Assembly: GCA_026724425.1 (NCBI GenBank)
Contig: JAIUCV010000002.1
Coordinates: 2,175,001-2,239,000, forward strand
Reading direction: 5' to 3'
DNA from: Erythrophleum ivorense
Taxonomy: Eukaryota; Streptophyta; Magnoliopsida; Fabales; Fabaceae
Length of the DNA stretch: 64,000 nt
The position numbers and the translations under genes were made by a program. A model generated the notes under the pieces. That model ran no database searches. It saw nothing but the letters and a program-made list of their open reading frames with translations, and was not told where the DNA came from. Below are positions 1 to 12,249 of this stretch, piece by piece. Numbering within the stretch: position 1 is the first letter of the stretch; every line of letters starts with the position of its first letter.

Positions 1-710
1 GATGGGATTGGCGAAATTGCCATCCTTACTCCCGTCCCATCTTTAAAACGTGTAAGGTAGCCCAGGACTCCAATCTAGATTCGCCATTCCCATTTATTTA
101 CCCTTTCTCTCAAAAGTCTAAGATAATGGCCCACAATCTCTTCTCGCTAACGTAATTTGTGTCAATTGGCTGGCCTACAACCTTGTTAGAAGCCTAGGCA
201 CCGTGACTAAATAATTGTATAAGGAATCGTCGATCATGACTTTCCTTCCCCATCTCTAGCTTTTATACGTTGTGAGTATCAAAATATTCACAACTTGAGC
301 TTACAGATTTGGTGAATTAGGCAGAGCCCAAGGGGGAGCCTTTATCTATGAGCATGCAATTAATTGCTTTTGAGAGAGAGTAATATGCAGAAGAAAGCAT
401 CTGAACCTCCTTACTTGCTTTGTTAGCTGTATGACATGAGTTCTTTCCATTCTCTTTTGATATAATAAAAAGAGTAGGTGTGAATACAGATGCATTGGTT
501 AGTTTTGTCAAGGTATCATTTAAAGTTGGCCATTGTTCACAAGAATCTTGCGTGGTTCGTCTATATCCAATCTTAATATCTTATCCGTCTTCTTTTCACT
601 TCTTGGGTTGAATGGCTAATTTTTAGGTTATATTATATTCCAAACTCTCAGATGCTTATCTACTCCATATATTCCTTTTTAAATCAGGTCATGGTTTTTC
701 TCAATTAAAT

Positions 711-1066
711 TATACATCTCTTTTTTAATTATAAAAATATACACAAACTACTAAAATATAATAAAAATATTTTAAAAATAATATTAATTTATTTTATTAA
801 GAATATAACTTATTAAATAATATATTTTTAAATTTTTATTTCAATATCATTTATTTTGTGTCAAAAACAATAAATATAATTTATTTTAAATTTAGAAAAT
901 CAATAATTTTTATATTAAACAAATATATATTTAATACTTGTTATATTATATATAAAATAGATATAAGAATATTTTGATCAAAATAAGTGTAATTGTAGCT
1001 CATCTTTTATTGCAAGAGAAAGATATAAACTTTTAAAATAAAGAGAAACATCATATAATTTAAACA
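711..1066. mobile_element. AT-rich MITE-like element, copy A
   Basis: A roughly 355-bp AT-rich block is clearly related to the block at about 5727-6103. The two share internal phrases in the same order, such as the run around ATTAAGAATATAACTTATTA and the later TATATAAAATAGATATA. Its two ends are inverted versions of one another around the core TAAATTATA followed by a pyrimidine-rich stretch, which is what a terminal inverted repeat of a non-autonomous DNA element looks like. No reading frame or clean target-site duplication was found, so the superfamily is unassigned. Confidence 0.45.
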
Positions 1067-1476
1067 TCTTTAAAATGAGAAGAATGTGATTTATCCTTAC
1101 TTTTTTCTAGTTTAATTAAAAAGTTCCCTTTTTATTCATTATAATTTGGATTACTCATCAGAGAAAGAGATCATTTCCATTCTATGAATATCATTAACTC
1201 ACTCCATCTTGTTGGACAAAATTTTCTAAAACTATGTATCTATTATTTGGTTAAGCACTTTAAAGTATCGAACTATTACTAGTCAAGTATGATCTAATTA
1301 ATAATTAGAAGAGTGAGTAATTAGTAAAAAAAATTTATATTTAAATTCTTATTCAGTTATATAATTAAAAAAAAAGAGCCAGTGAAAGTATTATGTCCCA
1401 TGCTAACAATATGTATTATTTTTTTAAAGGAAATATATTATGTTATGAACACACATACAAAGATGTACTACAAATT

Positions 1477-1502
1477 CACACACACACACACACACACACA
1501 CA
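1477..1502. repeat. (CA)n microsatellite
   Basis: About 13 CA units run without interruption and are followed by a short GC alternation (ATGCGCGCGG). Confidence 0.95.
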
Positions 1503-1980
1503 TGCGCGCGGAGGCCGCACACATTCTCATTACAAACTTTTAAAACAAGGAGCAATGCTTAATGGATTACCTTTCTTATGAAAATTACTACATGGCTGGG
1601 ATATATTTTGTTTCCCTTCTTATTATGTATTTTCTTCACATGATCAAAATCTATCGAGGATATATACTTGCCAGAGAATATATACTTCCAGTTTAAATTA
1701 ATTTCATTTTCTTTTCATTATAATAATTAGGTGGGAATCAAGCAATGGTTTTTTAGAATTCCAGCAGGTGAAGGAATGACAGAAACCAGTTATTTTCTTG
1801 TAGAAGTATCTTGCTTCTTTCAGGGCCAATCGTCGTTCTAATCATGTTTAACTTTTGACTTTTCTTTCCCCACGAGAATCTCTACTTTGCATCGAGACAC
1901 TATAATATGTAAAGCCCAACTTAATTGATTGCCCCTATTAGAGAAAGTGAGGGGGGAAAAAATCCAACTTTGGTTGCTTC

Positions 1981-4900
1981 ATGGCTTATTGCAGCTTTCC
2001 TGATGTCTTTCGCTGGATTCAAAACCTTCCACCAATCTCAGAATGGAGAACAGACTCCATGTCCATCTCCATATGTTCTTCAGCCAAATCACCCCAGCCA
2101 TCTCTTAATCTCACCATATCCAAAAATCCCCAATCCCCAAAACTCTGTTTCGCCAATATTATTGCCAACTATAGTATCCCTATTTCCCTCTGGACTTCAA
2201 AACCGTTCAGCCCTAGCTCTAAGACCATGAAGCTAACGGACGAAGAGACCATTTCCAATCTCCTTGTTAATTTCATTGAAGACGTCCTTCGTTATGGCTC
2301 CAACAAGTACAGCCCCTTTATAAAATTTGTCAAGATTGATTCTATTTCCAAATTTCCAGCCATTTTCAATCTCGCATTTCTCACTCTCTTGTTCCTAGTT
2401 TGCATATACGAAGCTCCTTCAGATCTTCGTTCTGGGTGTCTTAGTACTGTCAAAAAACATTTGACAAATTGTGAGTCAAGACAAGCTTCGAAGTTGCTGA
2501 TGAAATTGTTGGGCTCTAACTTGGAAGAACAGTGGATGCGTTCTTTGAACCTTGCAATTACTAATTGGATTGTGGAACTGCAAGCAGCACATCATCCCAG
2601 CTCATTGATCAGAACACCATCCGCTCTATTTTCCTATGCTTTTTCGACATTTGGGTTATGGAAACTTCAGTTGTATTGTCCAGTCATAAGCATGGACGTC
2701 GAGAATTCAAACAACCATCCAGCTGATGAGAGACTTCAATTCTCTCTCAAATATCACCAACTTGAAGGTGTTCTCCAGTTCAATTACAAAATTATAGTCA
2801 AAGAGAAGTGGGTTGAAATCATGGTCAACATTGACAACATAAGGTAATCAATATTATATGCTCCAATCAAGAAAGCTTATACCACAAGGCCAAAGCATGC
2901 ATCTTATGCAACGTTTTCTAAGTCCGTCATTTCGCATGGCCGAGTTAGAATTTTAGGAAGCAAAAAGTTTTCCTTCCCTTGTTTTGTTTTTAATGTTGTT
3001 TTCTGGGGTTCATCTTATATTTAGGAAAGGACTTACGTTTGGCAGTTTGGAGGCAATTGCCCTCCTAAAAATGTTTATATATATATATATATATATATAT
3101 ATTATGTGTATATATATATAATATTATTTTTTTGAAAAAATTTTAAATATATCAGCCTAAAATTTTTTATCTACCCCCTTTAATGTTTTAAAATCTTAAA
3201 CATATATTTTTAAAGATATAGTTGCTTTTTATTATGATCATAAAAATAACTTTTATAAAACAAATAAAATAAAATATATTAAAATTTCTACTAGAGCTTC
3301 TTATCTCTATTATTCAATAATGATTAATAATGTGTTCTTCACTCTCAAATTCTCACTCTTTCATAAATTTTTTTAAGTTTTTTTTATTATATTCTTTACT
3401 TATGGTAAAATATGACTTTATAATAAAATGGAAAATAACTTTTTTGCAATAATTTAGTTGTTTATATTAAGAAGAAGATCGTAAAAGATTTTACTATAAA
3501 AAAGATATTATAAATGAATTCTATTCTATTAAAAATCAAATATTATAATCCTAATGATTAATAATATTGTATCATTTCTAATATACACATTTTTATTAAG
3601 GTAATTATATTTATTTTAATATTATTATATTTCTTTAAATTTTTTATTATTGTGTCTCTTTTTTAAATTAATAAAAAATATTATTATATTAATTTTGATA
3701 GATATTTATAATTATATTTTTAATAATCATTAGTACTTGAATTAAGTATACATTCCCCCTCCCCTTCCCTCCCTTTTCTACAATTTTTCTTTGGCTGCGT
3801 CCCTCCTTTTTGACATTTGATGGAAGAGGCTGCAGCGTTGATCTTCTTTAGATTCTTATGAAGCGAAATTTGAACCAAGTTGGGACAAACTCTTCTCAAT
3901 ACCTTTTTAGTTACATAAAATATTTATGACTTGAAGAGATTTTTCAAGGATCGGATTAGACAAAATTTTTTAGATAGTTATGGAATTTTTTTAAGTAGTT
4001 ATTATCAGATTTTTAATAAAAATATATTATATAAGAATTATTTCTAGATTAATTCAATCATGTAACGTTGAATAATATACATATATATATATTTGCTTGT
4101 TATATTTTTATTAAAAAATTAGGTGATAAATTTAAAAATCTTATTTAAATTTTGCTTTTTTAAAATCACATAAAATGTTTAGACGTAGAAAGAGAAGTAA
4201 TTAAAAAAAAAAGGGAATAGATAAGTAAAAGATCAAATTCAAGAGATATATATTTTAAGTTGGCTCTAATTTGAAAGACTGATGAGACAAGTGTATTCAT
4301 AAGAATTTATTTTGGGTCCTTGGCAAATTCCAATTATCATCACTTGACACACTTTGCTGGCAGGTGCGATGTCGTCAAACTGGTGAACGACACCCTGATG
4401 AGAGAAAGAGGAGCTGGAGTAGCCGAGAAACATTTTCCTTCAAGAATATCTGTGCAGCTCACACCCACTCTGCAAAACCAGGTGTTGAGCCTATCAGTTG
4501 CCAAATCCTCAGAGAACCCACGAAGAGAGGTTGATATAGAGAAGAGCATAGAAGCCTCCTTTGAGCCTCCTAATCCCTACTTGGGACTCAAGGTATCAGC
4601 TGGGGAATCCACAACCGTCAGCCTGAAGCCCTGGAAATTCGAGCAATCTGTGGACGGCTACAGTGCAAATTTGAATTGGTTCCTTCACGATAGCATGGAT
4701 GGCAAGGAAGTCTTCTCCTCCAAGCCTTCCAAGATTGAGTTGATTAACCCTAAGTCATGGTTCAGAGACCGTTACTCTAGTGCCTACCGTCCTTTCACAC
4801 GACAAGGAGGGGTTATATTTGCAGGTGATGAGTATGGAGCAAGTGTGTCGTGGAAAGTGGACAAAGGTGCCATGGGGAAAACAATGGAGTGGGAGATAAG

Positions 4901-5003
4901 GGGTTGGATATGGTTAACCTATTGGCCTAACAAATACAAGACTTTCTACAGCGAAACCAGGAGGCTGGAGTTTCGAGAAATGGTCCATCTCAATGTTGCT
5001 TAG
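1981..5003 (+). CDS. Conserved plant protein of unknown function, two exons
   Basis: Exons are 1981-2843 and 4364-5003, giving about 500 residues. The split arginine codon (AG|G) joins exactly across a GT-AG intron, and the exon 1 stop seen by simple reading (2845-2847) lies inside the intron. The N-terminal half has one hydrophobic segment (about residues 126-143). The C-terminal half is rich in Trp and aromatic residues and ends with a conserved-looking stretch (WLTYWPNKYKTFYSETRRLEF). The 1981 ATG is chosen because the following residues look protein-like; in-frame Met codons at 2059 and 2227 are alternatives. I recall plant proteins with this architecture but no established biochemical function. 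The 1.5-kb intron is AT-rich and carries a TA microsatellite. Confidence 0.82.
3075..3102. repeat. (TA)n microsatellite in intron
   Basis: Uninterrupted TA repeat of about 14 units inside the intron of the unknown-function gene. Confidence 0.9.
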
Positions 5004-5726
5004 CTTTAAAATCTTGCTCCGTTGACTTCTGGTTTGCTTAATTGTATCATACAAATGTATTTTTCTTGGTCTTGTATTTGCTAATTATGGAGCTTTATTT
5101 ATTTGATGTATTGTATTTTAAAGTTAATTTGGATGATTAAATTATATCATTCTTGCTTTCCTGTCCTCATTTCTTTTCTAAGTTTCGCCACAGTTACTAT
5201 AGACTAGGACTGATAACGTAAAACGATGGGAGAGATAGGGACGGTGAAGGATTCTGGATTCGCATGCAAGAAACACCATATAAATTAATACAACAAACTT
5301 ATGAAGATAACAGTTTTTACATTACAATTCCTCTTCTTATATTCTTATTATATGTGTAGAGTAGGCCTTTTTTAAGTCTTATTAACTATACTATATGCTC
5401 AATACAAGTTGTATATAGGATATGGGGAGGTGATAAATAGAGATTACAGGTTTGAAATCTAACAATAAAGAAAAATCTTACTGGTGCTGATTAATAATTA
5501 AATCTCTGAAATACTTAGAATGTTTGTAAATTTTACTGCAATTTAAATATCTTTTCAACCATGGGCGCTATCAAAACCGTTTTAAATCTTTTTATGGAAG
5601 GGAAAAAAGCGTTTTAACTTTTGAATCAGAAGACACAAATAAAATTATTATTACTATCACTACTTACAATCCTGGTCTGATTAGGTGTCGATGGACGCAA
5701 AACAAGGCCTTTTCAATTTTTATATT

Positions 5727-6103
5727 TAAATTATATAATTTTTTTCCTATTACAAAGATATATACAAGTTTTCTTAAAAGTAAAATACCTTTAAAAATAT
5801 TATTAATTTTTTTATTAAAAATATAACATATTAAAAGTATATTTTTAAAAACTTTTATTTTAATGCAATTTTATTTTGAATTGAAGACTACAAATTTAAT
5901 TTAATGCAAATTTAGACTATTTTTATACTAGTTAAATATATATTAAATATTTGTTATGTTATATATATATAAGGGTATTTTATGTAAAATAGATATAATT
6001 ATAAATTTTTTAATAAAAAAAGTCAATATAATTCATCTTTTTATTTTATAGAGAGGGAATGAAATTTTTTAAAACAAAAAAAGATGTATAATTTAGGTAT
6101 TTT
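5727..6103. mobile_element. AT-rich MITE-like element, copy B
   Basis: Second copy of the element at 711-1066, in the same orientation. The ends are inverted around TAAATTATA followed by a T/C-rich run. Internal order is conserved: poly-A/T, then ATATAACATATTAAAAGTAT, a middle TTGTTATGTTATATATA block, and a terminal TTCATCTTTTTATTT block. It is non-coding, with no clean target duplication. Confidence 0.45.
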
Positions 6104-6309
6104 TTTTAAATTTATTCAATATATAAAAATATATACGAGATTCGTTTTTTTTAACACATTTTTTTGGTCACTTTTTAACCATATCATATGGAGTCAACAG
6201 TAAAAGATTTGACTTCAAAATAAGCTATTTTAGACAACAAAAGCTCGATTGCTGGAGCATTCAGATTATTCCATATGGCTGTACGCCTTTTAGAAACCCG
6301 CCAACATTG

Positions 6310-6338
6310 GATATATATATATACACACACACACACAC
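6310..6338. repeat. Compound (AT)n(AC)n microsatellite
   Basis: About six AT units run directly into about eight AC units. Confidence 0.9.
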
Positions 6339-6717
6339 ATATTACATTTAATTTAAATTAAAAAAGAAAAAGAGAAATGAAGAGGTCCAAATCCCAATTG
6401 CAAAAGTATCAAATGTAAGGATCCAAATCCTAGAACATCGTGTGGGGAACAAAAACCATGAAGAGAGGTTGAGTTACGAAATTACAACCCCGGCGCATGT
6501 TAGCAAGAACAATCTCCTAAAGAGGGCGGAGAAACTGAAGGGAAAGGCGGACATTTCGAAGAAAAGGCAAAGAATATTAGGAATCCCATTCTTAATCTGC
6601 TTTAAAACCAAAGCGTAAGTTGCTCGCCCCATTTCTCTCTTCCACGCACCCCCCCCCCCCCCCGCCACGAAAAAAAAAAAAATCCCAATCTCTGCATTTC
6701 GATTCCTTATCGCTTCC

Positions 6718-9700
6718 ATGGAGTCCACCGCCGCTATCCGATCCCTTCACTGTATTTCTCTCTCTTTCTCTCTGTTTTGTGTATGCATGAATGAGTTAGG
6801 CTAAATGCAAGTTCTGCTGTTCGATTTTTCCCCAATTTCTGATAGGATGCTTTGAGCTTGGTGTGTTGCTCTTCTTGTTTAACCTGTGATAAGGAAACTG
6901 AAATCGCGTAATGTGAGGATAAATAAAGATAATCGAAAGCGGCATATAGCTTTGAAAAGTTTTGTTGCCATCCTTTAGTTTTAAGACGTGCTGATTTTGT
7001 ATTTGGTAAGCAGCTTGTTTCTCCGGATTGGATTTATGTCACTATGTGCTATTCAACTAAATGCTCGATCGAGGCAGTTTGATTACCTCCCACTTCTAAT
7101 TAGCTGTGATTTTCAAGTTTGGAAATTCTATTCTAAGAGAAGCTTGCAGGTTTAGCTCTGTGATAATGGTAGAAACTATTCGTGGCTACCTTTTTGCCCT
7201 TCCGCATTAAGTAAAATTTCTCCTCGTCAATTGTTGTCACTTTTAACTTGATGTTGAACATAGGATAAAGATTCTGGTTCTGCTGTTTTCTCCTCCCATG
7301 AGTGATATGATCAAGGCATATTAGCCAGAAATATATAAATTTATTGGACAGCTAATATTTGAAAATTTTCATTTCTAAGTACCTATTCTTGCTGTAATAT
7401 TTGAAATCAGAGCTGAAGAGCACCTCTGAAGAGGGGGATGGTGGATTTTAGTTTTTTTTTTTTTGGGGGGGGGGGGGGGGGGAGGGGAGATAAGGTAAAA
7501 TACCATCTACCAGAAACTCAAGCATTGTATTTTTCATAAAGGCAATTCCCTGGACTTGGTGTTTCAAGTAACTGAAGGATGCTCTCAACTCACCTCTGAG
7601 GAGTTGATTGACTGACATTCTGGTGGGTCATAAGGCAACAACCAACAAGACTAGAACCCTTGCTTCTATTTTACTCTGGTTGTTCTTAATTGTTGTGTAA
7701 TATTCCGCACACTATATATTATTTGCTTGGAAAATGTTTGTCAAAAATATCTCAGACTTTCAGGATTTTTTTTCCTCCCTTCTTTTTATTGCTGCAAACA
7801 TTCTAAACTTCTTTTTGGTCGACTAAAAGGGGAAATTTTCAGAATATTTTTATGTTTCAATGTTATTCCAAAGTGATATTTGCTACTCATTTTTCCGCTA
7901 TAGCTTGTCATCTGGCCAGTTGTCTAATCATCTAACAATTGACTAGACTACATAAGATTGTGGTGCCTAGAGTCACCTTTGCAATTTGAAAAATATTGAT
8001 GCTTCTTCTACCTCTACATAATAATCGTGTTTATGAGACACTCTAGTTCCTGATATTAATGTCGTTTACATGATTTTGAGGGTTTTGAGTCGGTATGCTA
8101 CATTAACAGCACATACGTGTAGTTTGACTAGTCTCTCCTTCAATGCACACATCTAGGGCTTAAATTACTTCTTGCTACAGGAAAACTGCAATTTAGATGG
8201 AATGTCTAATTTATAGATTTAATCTGAGTTACAGTAGTATCATTTTTAGGTGTTTATCAGTTTACCTGTCTTAAACATTAGACACAAACATGTATGCTCT
8301 CATGCATTCATGTTTTGTTTTCAACAAATGTATATGTCAGATGCCTTCTACTTAAAATGATCATTGTGCAAACCATTGAGATCAGAGTCTTACTACTTTT
8401 GGATTTCAGATCCCATAAACACCATGTTACACATGCGATCCTCACTTGAGAAGCCATGTGTAGTTCCCATGCATAATGCCATATGGAACTCTCAAAATAG
8501 ACTTTACTTCCAACAGTTGGCAAATGGTGAGAAGCACCTTAGTTCTCAATTCAAGTGGAAGCGAACACCAGTGTCATGTGCAAAAACAGCTGAACCTATC
8601 AAAACAACCAAGTCTGATGGTAATTTGTTTTTATTTTGTGAAGAATTGTGTATTTATTTTTTTCTTCCTTGTGGTTGTCGAATGAATGAGGCAAGTCCTA
8701 TTCTTTGTTCTTATGAAAATTGTTATTTGAGTTTTTACCTTCAACAGTTGAATTTATTCATAAGATTTAGATTTGTTTTAGAAGGTTTGATCAACAAATT
8801 GATATTTGTATGTATAGATCCAAATAATATTCCGCCTATACTTTTTACAATTCTTATCAAACTTGAAAATTCAAACTTCTAACACTGGTATGGCCATGTT
8901 ATAAAGTAAAGAAGTTGACCTATAATGGCTTTGTCAATTTTGTGTCGTTTCTTCTCTTATTTTCAAAGACCTGATAATTTCATTATGATGTTACAGCTTC
9001 TTTGGGTAGCTCTCCACAAGCCTCATTGGAGAAAAAGCCTTTGCAAACTGCTACTTTTCCTAATGGATTTGAGGTCTATAGCGCCTTTTTTTTTTTTCTT
9101 TTTTTAACCTGCAACTTCATATTCATATATGTTAAGTATCGTTGACAAAGGATATAACTTGGTGGATTAACAACACAGTATCCCCATGATTAAAACTAGT
9201 GTGTTTGCCATCAAGAAGAAATGAAAACAATGTATTTTTTTTGCTTGTGATGGGTAACTTTTTCTAAGACCGTAGAATAGTATTTATTAGCAGTCATGTT
9301 CCAATGTGAATCTTATAAAATACTAATCTTCGGGACTTCTAAACATGCTTGGTCCATATTGATTCTCCTTCTGTTTTCATCCTCCCATCCAACAAAGTTA
9401 TATTACCTTGGAATCTCTTTTGAATTTCTTGAAGGTCTTCAGTTTGACAATGATATTATTCGCCATCAATCACCATATTTGATATTTATTTTCCTAACTT
9501 GGATTATGTCTGTTTTTCTTATGATCAGGCTTTGGTATTAGAGGTTTGTGATGAGACTGATATCGCTGAGCTGAAAGTAAAGGTGAGCTTCTATTCTCTT
9601 GTTCATTGCTTTTGTAAAAGTTACAGTAGTTCATTGCACTTGAAATATAATCAGAAGGATGGCATCAAACTACAGTGTATGCTTACAAGCATGAGGATGC

Positions 9701-12021
9701 ACAGGCTATAGAGATGGTATATTGTTTTCCTTTTTCTGTGCATGTGTGGGTGTCTTTCATTCTTTGCTATTAGAACATTTAGGAGTTTCTATTTAAAATA
9801 TAGAATTTAATGATTATCTTCTAAAACTAGATAGCTGAACGTCTATAGCCCTCTTATATGTTGCATTTGCATGCGTTAAAACTCAAGTCAAAGCAACAAG
9901 TGTGGTTTACTCAAAATTCGTGGTAGCAACTGATCAATATCAGAATGTTGCTCTCTTGAGATTCATGTCCTATCTGAATTTGTCATATTTATATAATCTT
10001 TCCATTTTGTAACGTGACTGCATGTTGAGCATAAACTAAAGTATTGGATAATGTTTGATGTTACATAACCTGATACCTTTGAACTAACTACACATTTTAT
10101 TTGTGCCTGGGTCACTAAAAAAGCATGTGTATTTATAATCTTGTGAATGACCTTATTTTACTACAAATTTGATAGGTTGGAGAGTTTGAAATGAACCTTA
10201 AGCGAAACATTGGAGCAACAACAACTTCTATATCAAACATTTCACCAGTTACACCACCACCTATCCCAACTAAACCCATGGTTGAATCAGCACCTGCTTC
10301 ACCGCCATCACCACCACCAAAATCATCTTCAGAGAAAACCAGTCCATTTGTAAATGTTTCCTTAGAGAAGTCATCAAAGTTGGCAGCACTGGAGGCTTCT
10401 GGCAACAATACTTATGTCCTAGTATCATCTCCTACGGTATGTCACCTATTACTAATAATTATAGTGGGCTCTACTTTCACTAATTTACAATTTCTTTGAC
10501 TGGGACCATGTATAGTTTTCAAAATTTTTTTGTACCCCCTTCCACTCCCCTTCTCTTAGGTTGGCTCATTCCGAAGAGGTAGAACAGTGAAAGGGAAGAA
10601 GCAACCTCCTATCTGTAAACAGGTACATGTGACTTGCTTGTCTTTTTGCATCCTCCACCATTGTGTTTCTATTTTCCAAGTCATCAGTTTGTTATGAGCG
10701 CAGAAATGATTGTCAATTTCTTCAGCTGTTGCATATCATTTTTCAGTTTTCTGCTTTATTTATCCATCTATTTTGTGGAGTTAGTTCTGTTATTAGTAAT
10801 TGAAGCTAATAGTTCTAAGCTTATATAATAAATATCCGTAAATTTTAGTATTTTACAAATAGGCTCTTTTCTTTTATTTTCTTTAGCAAACTTATCTGTG
10901 ATCCGTGACAGAGATAAACTGAATGCTTCATCTTTGGTAATGTTGACCTATATATTTTTTACTGTCATAATCGTTCTATTTGACGCATGCTGTGTCAAGT
11001 TGTCTGAGGATCTCCCTTTGATTGAACTTTCTGCACATTATTCTCAACACATTCACTTCCTAAGTTGGTTCTTGGATTTCGGCATAAACTGAAATGTCTA
11101 TGTTCGATTTTCAAATCTACAGGGTGATGTAATAAAAGAAGGACAAGTCATAGGGTATTTGGATCAATTTGGCACTGAACTTCCTGTCAAGGTGATCTGT
11201 CTCACTTGTTGATTGTGGATCCTTTAGTATATCTACTTCCCCTGGCTGATTTTATTTTTGAATTTTTGCAGTCTCATGTGGCTGGAGAAGTGTTGAAGCT
11301 ACTCTTTGAGGATGGAGGTATAATTTCTATGACCTTCCATTATTTAAATGTCTTCATTTGTTTGATACGGGCTCAAGTAATTTGAAGCTTCTCAGTGCTA
11401 TTCAATCTTATTTGAAATAGAGAATGCAGTAGCGTACCTTATAATAAAATTATTGCAAAAACGATATAAAAACTTACAAGAATTCTTATAGTTTCTTTAT
11501 TTAGTAACACTGTAACAGTAATTCTTCCCATCTTAGGGACATGGGTAATCTGCCATTATCCATTGGTATGCAAGATATTACATTGTCTCAGATGTTTGGC
11601 ATGATGAAATCATATTAAAACATGAAATGATAGGATATGTGGGAATCTTAGATTCACTTTATTGAATATTCCGTTCTTGTTTGAAAGTTTTTAAATATTC
11701 ATGCCAAATTTGGGGAAACTTGAATTTCCCTACAGGGAAGATACTAGGGTATCTTGCATGCCAGTGTGAAAATGCTGACTTACCAAATGCCTAAACTCTT
11801 TCCGCTGGCTGTGTGCATCCTTGATTTTCTAAACTTGAGATGATGAAAAATCACAGGATATTCATGAAGACTGGTGTGATTCTTTGTAATTCATGATATA
11901 TGGTCACTGGCTCAGCGGTTATCATGAGCTATCTAATCACTACTAAATAAATAGAAACGTAATTTTAAACCCTCAAAGATCTTGTTAGATTTCTGTCACT
12001 CTGTCTATGTAGCAAGGCTTT

Positions 12022-12059
<38 letters not shown>

Positions 12060-12249
12060 CCTTTTTCCTATTCTGTCAAGTTGCAATATTTATTGCTTAT
12101 TGTTCTACTACTACAATTTGATGAATGAGTTTGGACCATACATACGTGATATATTGCTTGTTGTTTTTGGCTGTTTATAATTTACAGAGGCAGTTGGTTA
12201 TGGAGACCCTCTTATTGCTGTCTTGCCAGCATTCCATGATATCAAGTGA
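6718..12249 (+). CDS. BADC: BADC: biotin/lipoyl attachment domain-containing protein (inactive BCCP homologue)
   Basis: Exons: 6718-6751, 8410-8619, 8997-9073, 9529-9582, 10176-10436, 10560-10622, 11123-11191, 11272-11317, 12188-12249, giving 291 residues with consistent phase at every junction. The N-terminus is Ser/Thr/Arg-rich and fits a plastid transit peptide. A Pro/Ser-rich linker covers about residues 140-175. The C-terminal lipoyl-like fold spans about 225-287 and ends VLPAFHDIK. The BCCP biotin site AMK is absent: the aligned stretch reads YLDQFGTEL and the biotin lysine position is Gln248. Established knowledge: plant BADC proteins take the place of BCCP in plastid acetyl-CoA carboxylase and lower its activity, limiting fatty-acid synthesis. 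The first intron is long (1.66 kb), and a TA repeat lies in the last intron. Confidence 0.93.
7452..7482. repeat. Homopolymer junction T13-G18 in intron 1 of BADC
   Basis: A run of about 13 T is followed directly by about 18 G. Such runs are slippage-prone, so the exact length in any assembly is unreliable. Confidence 0.85.
12024..12057. repeat. (AT)n microsatellite in last BADC intron
   Basis: About 17 uninterrupted AT units. Confidence 0.93.

Larger units (their letters stand above)
1..1980. other. Intergenic, AT-rich
   Basis: No gene is recognisable. The short open frames here have no family signature and sit in low-complexity DNA. The stretch holds one AT-rich inverted-terminal element (about 711-1066) and a CA microsatellite (1477-1502). 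The last few hundred bases are presumably promoter and 5' leader of the gene starting at 1981, but no TATA box could be assigned with confidence. Confidence 0.6.
5004..6717. other. Intergenic and BADC leader
   Basis: This holds the 3' region of the upstream gene, the second AT-rich element copy (about 5727-6103), a compound AT/AC microsatellite (6310-6338), and from roughly 6470 a less AT-rich stretch that is likely the promoter and 5' UTR of the BADC gene. A run of about 12 C (around 6651-6662) followed by A13 lies in that leader. Confidence 0.55.

Noticed and set aside
2845..2847. Stop codon ending the first frame as the end of the unknown-function gene at 288 residues
   Set aside because: The stop lies inside a GT-AG intron; joining 2843 to 4364 restores a split Arg codon and continues into a clearly coding second exon.
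4320..4363. Independent start of a second gene at 4320
   Set aside because: The frame upstream of 4364 is intron read-through; coding character begins right after the CAG acceptor.
8364..8882. 172-residue frame as a separate gene
   Set aside because: Only 8410-8619 is coding, as BADC exon 2; the rest is intron on both sides.
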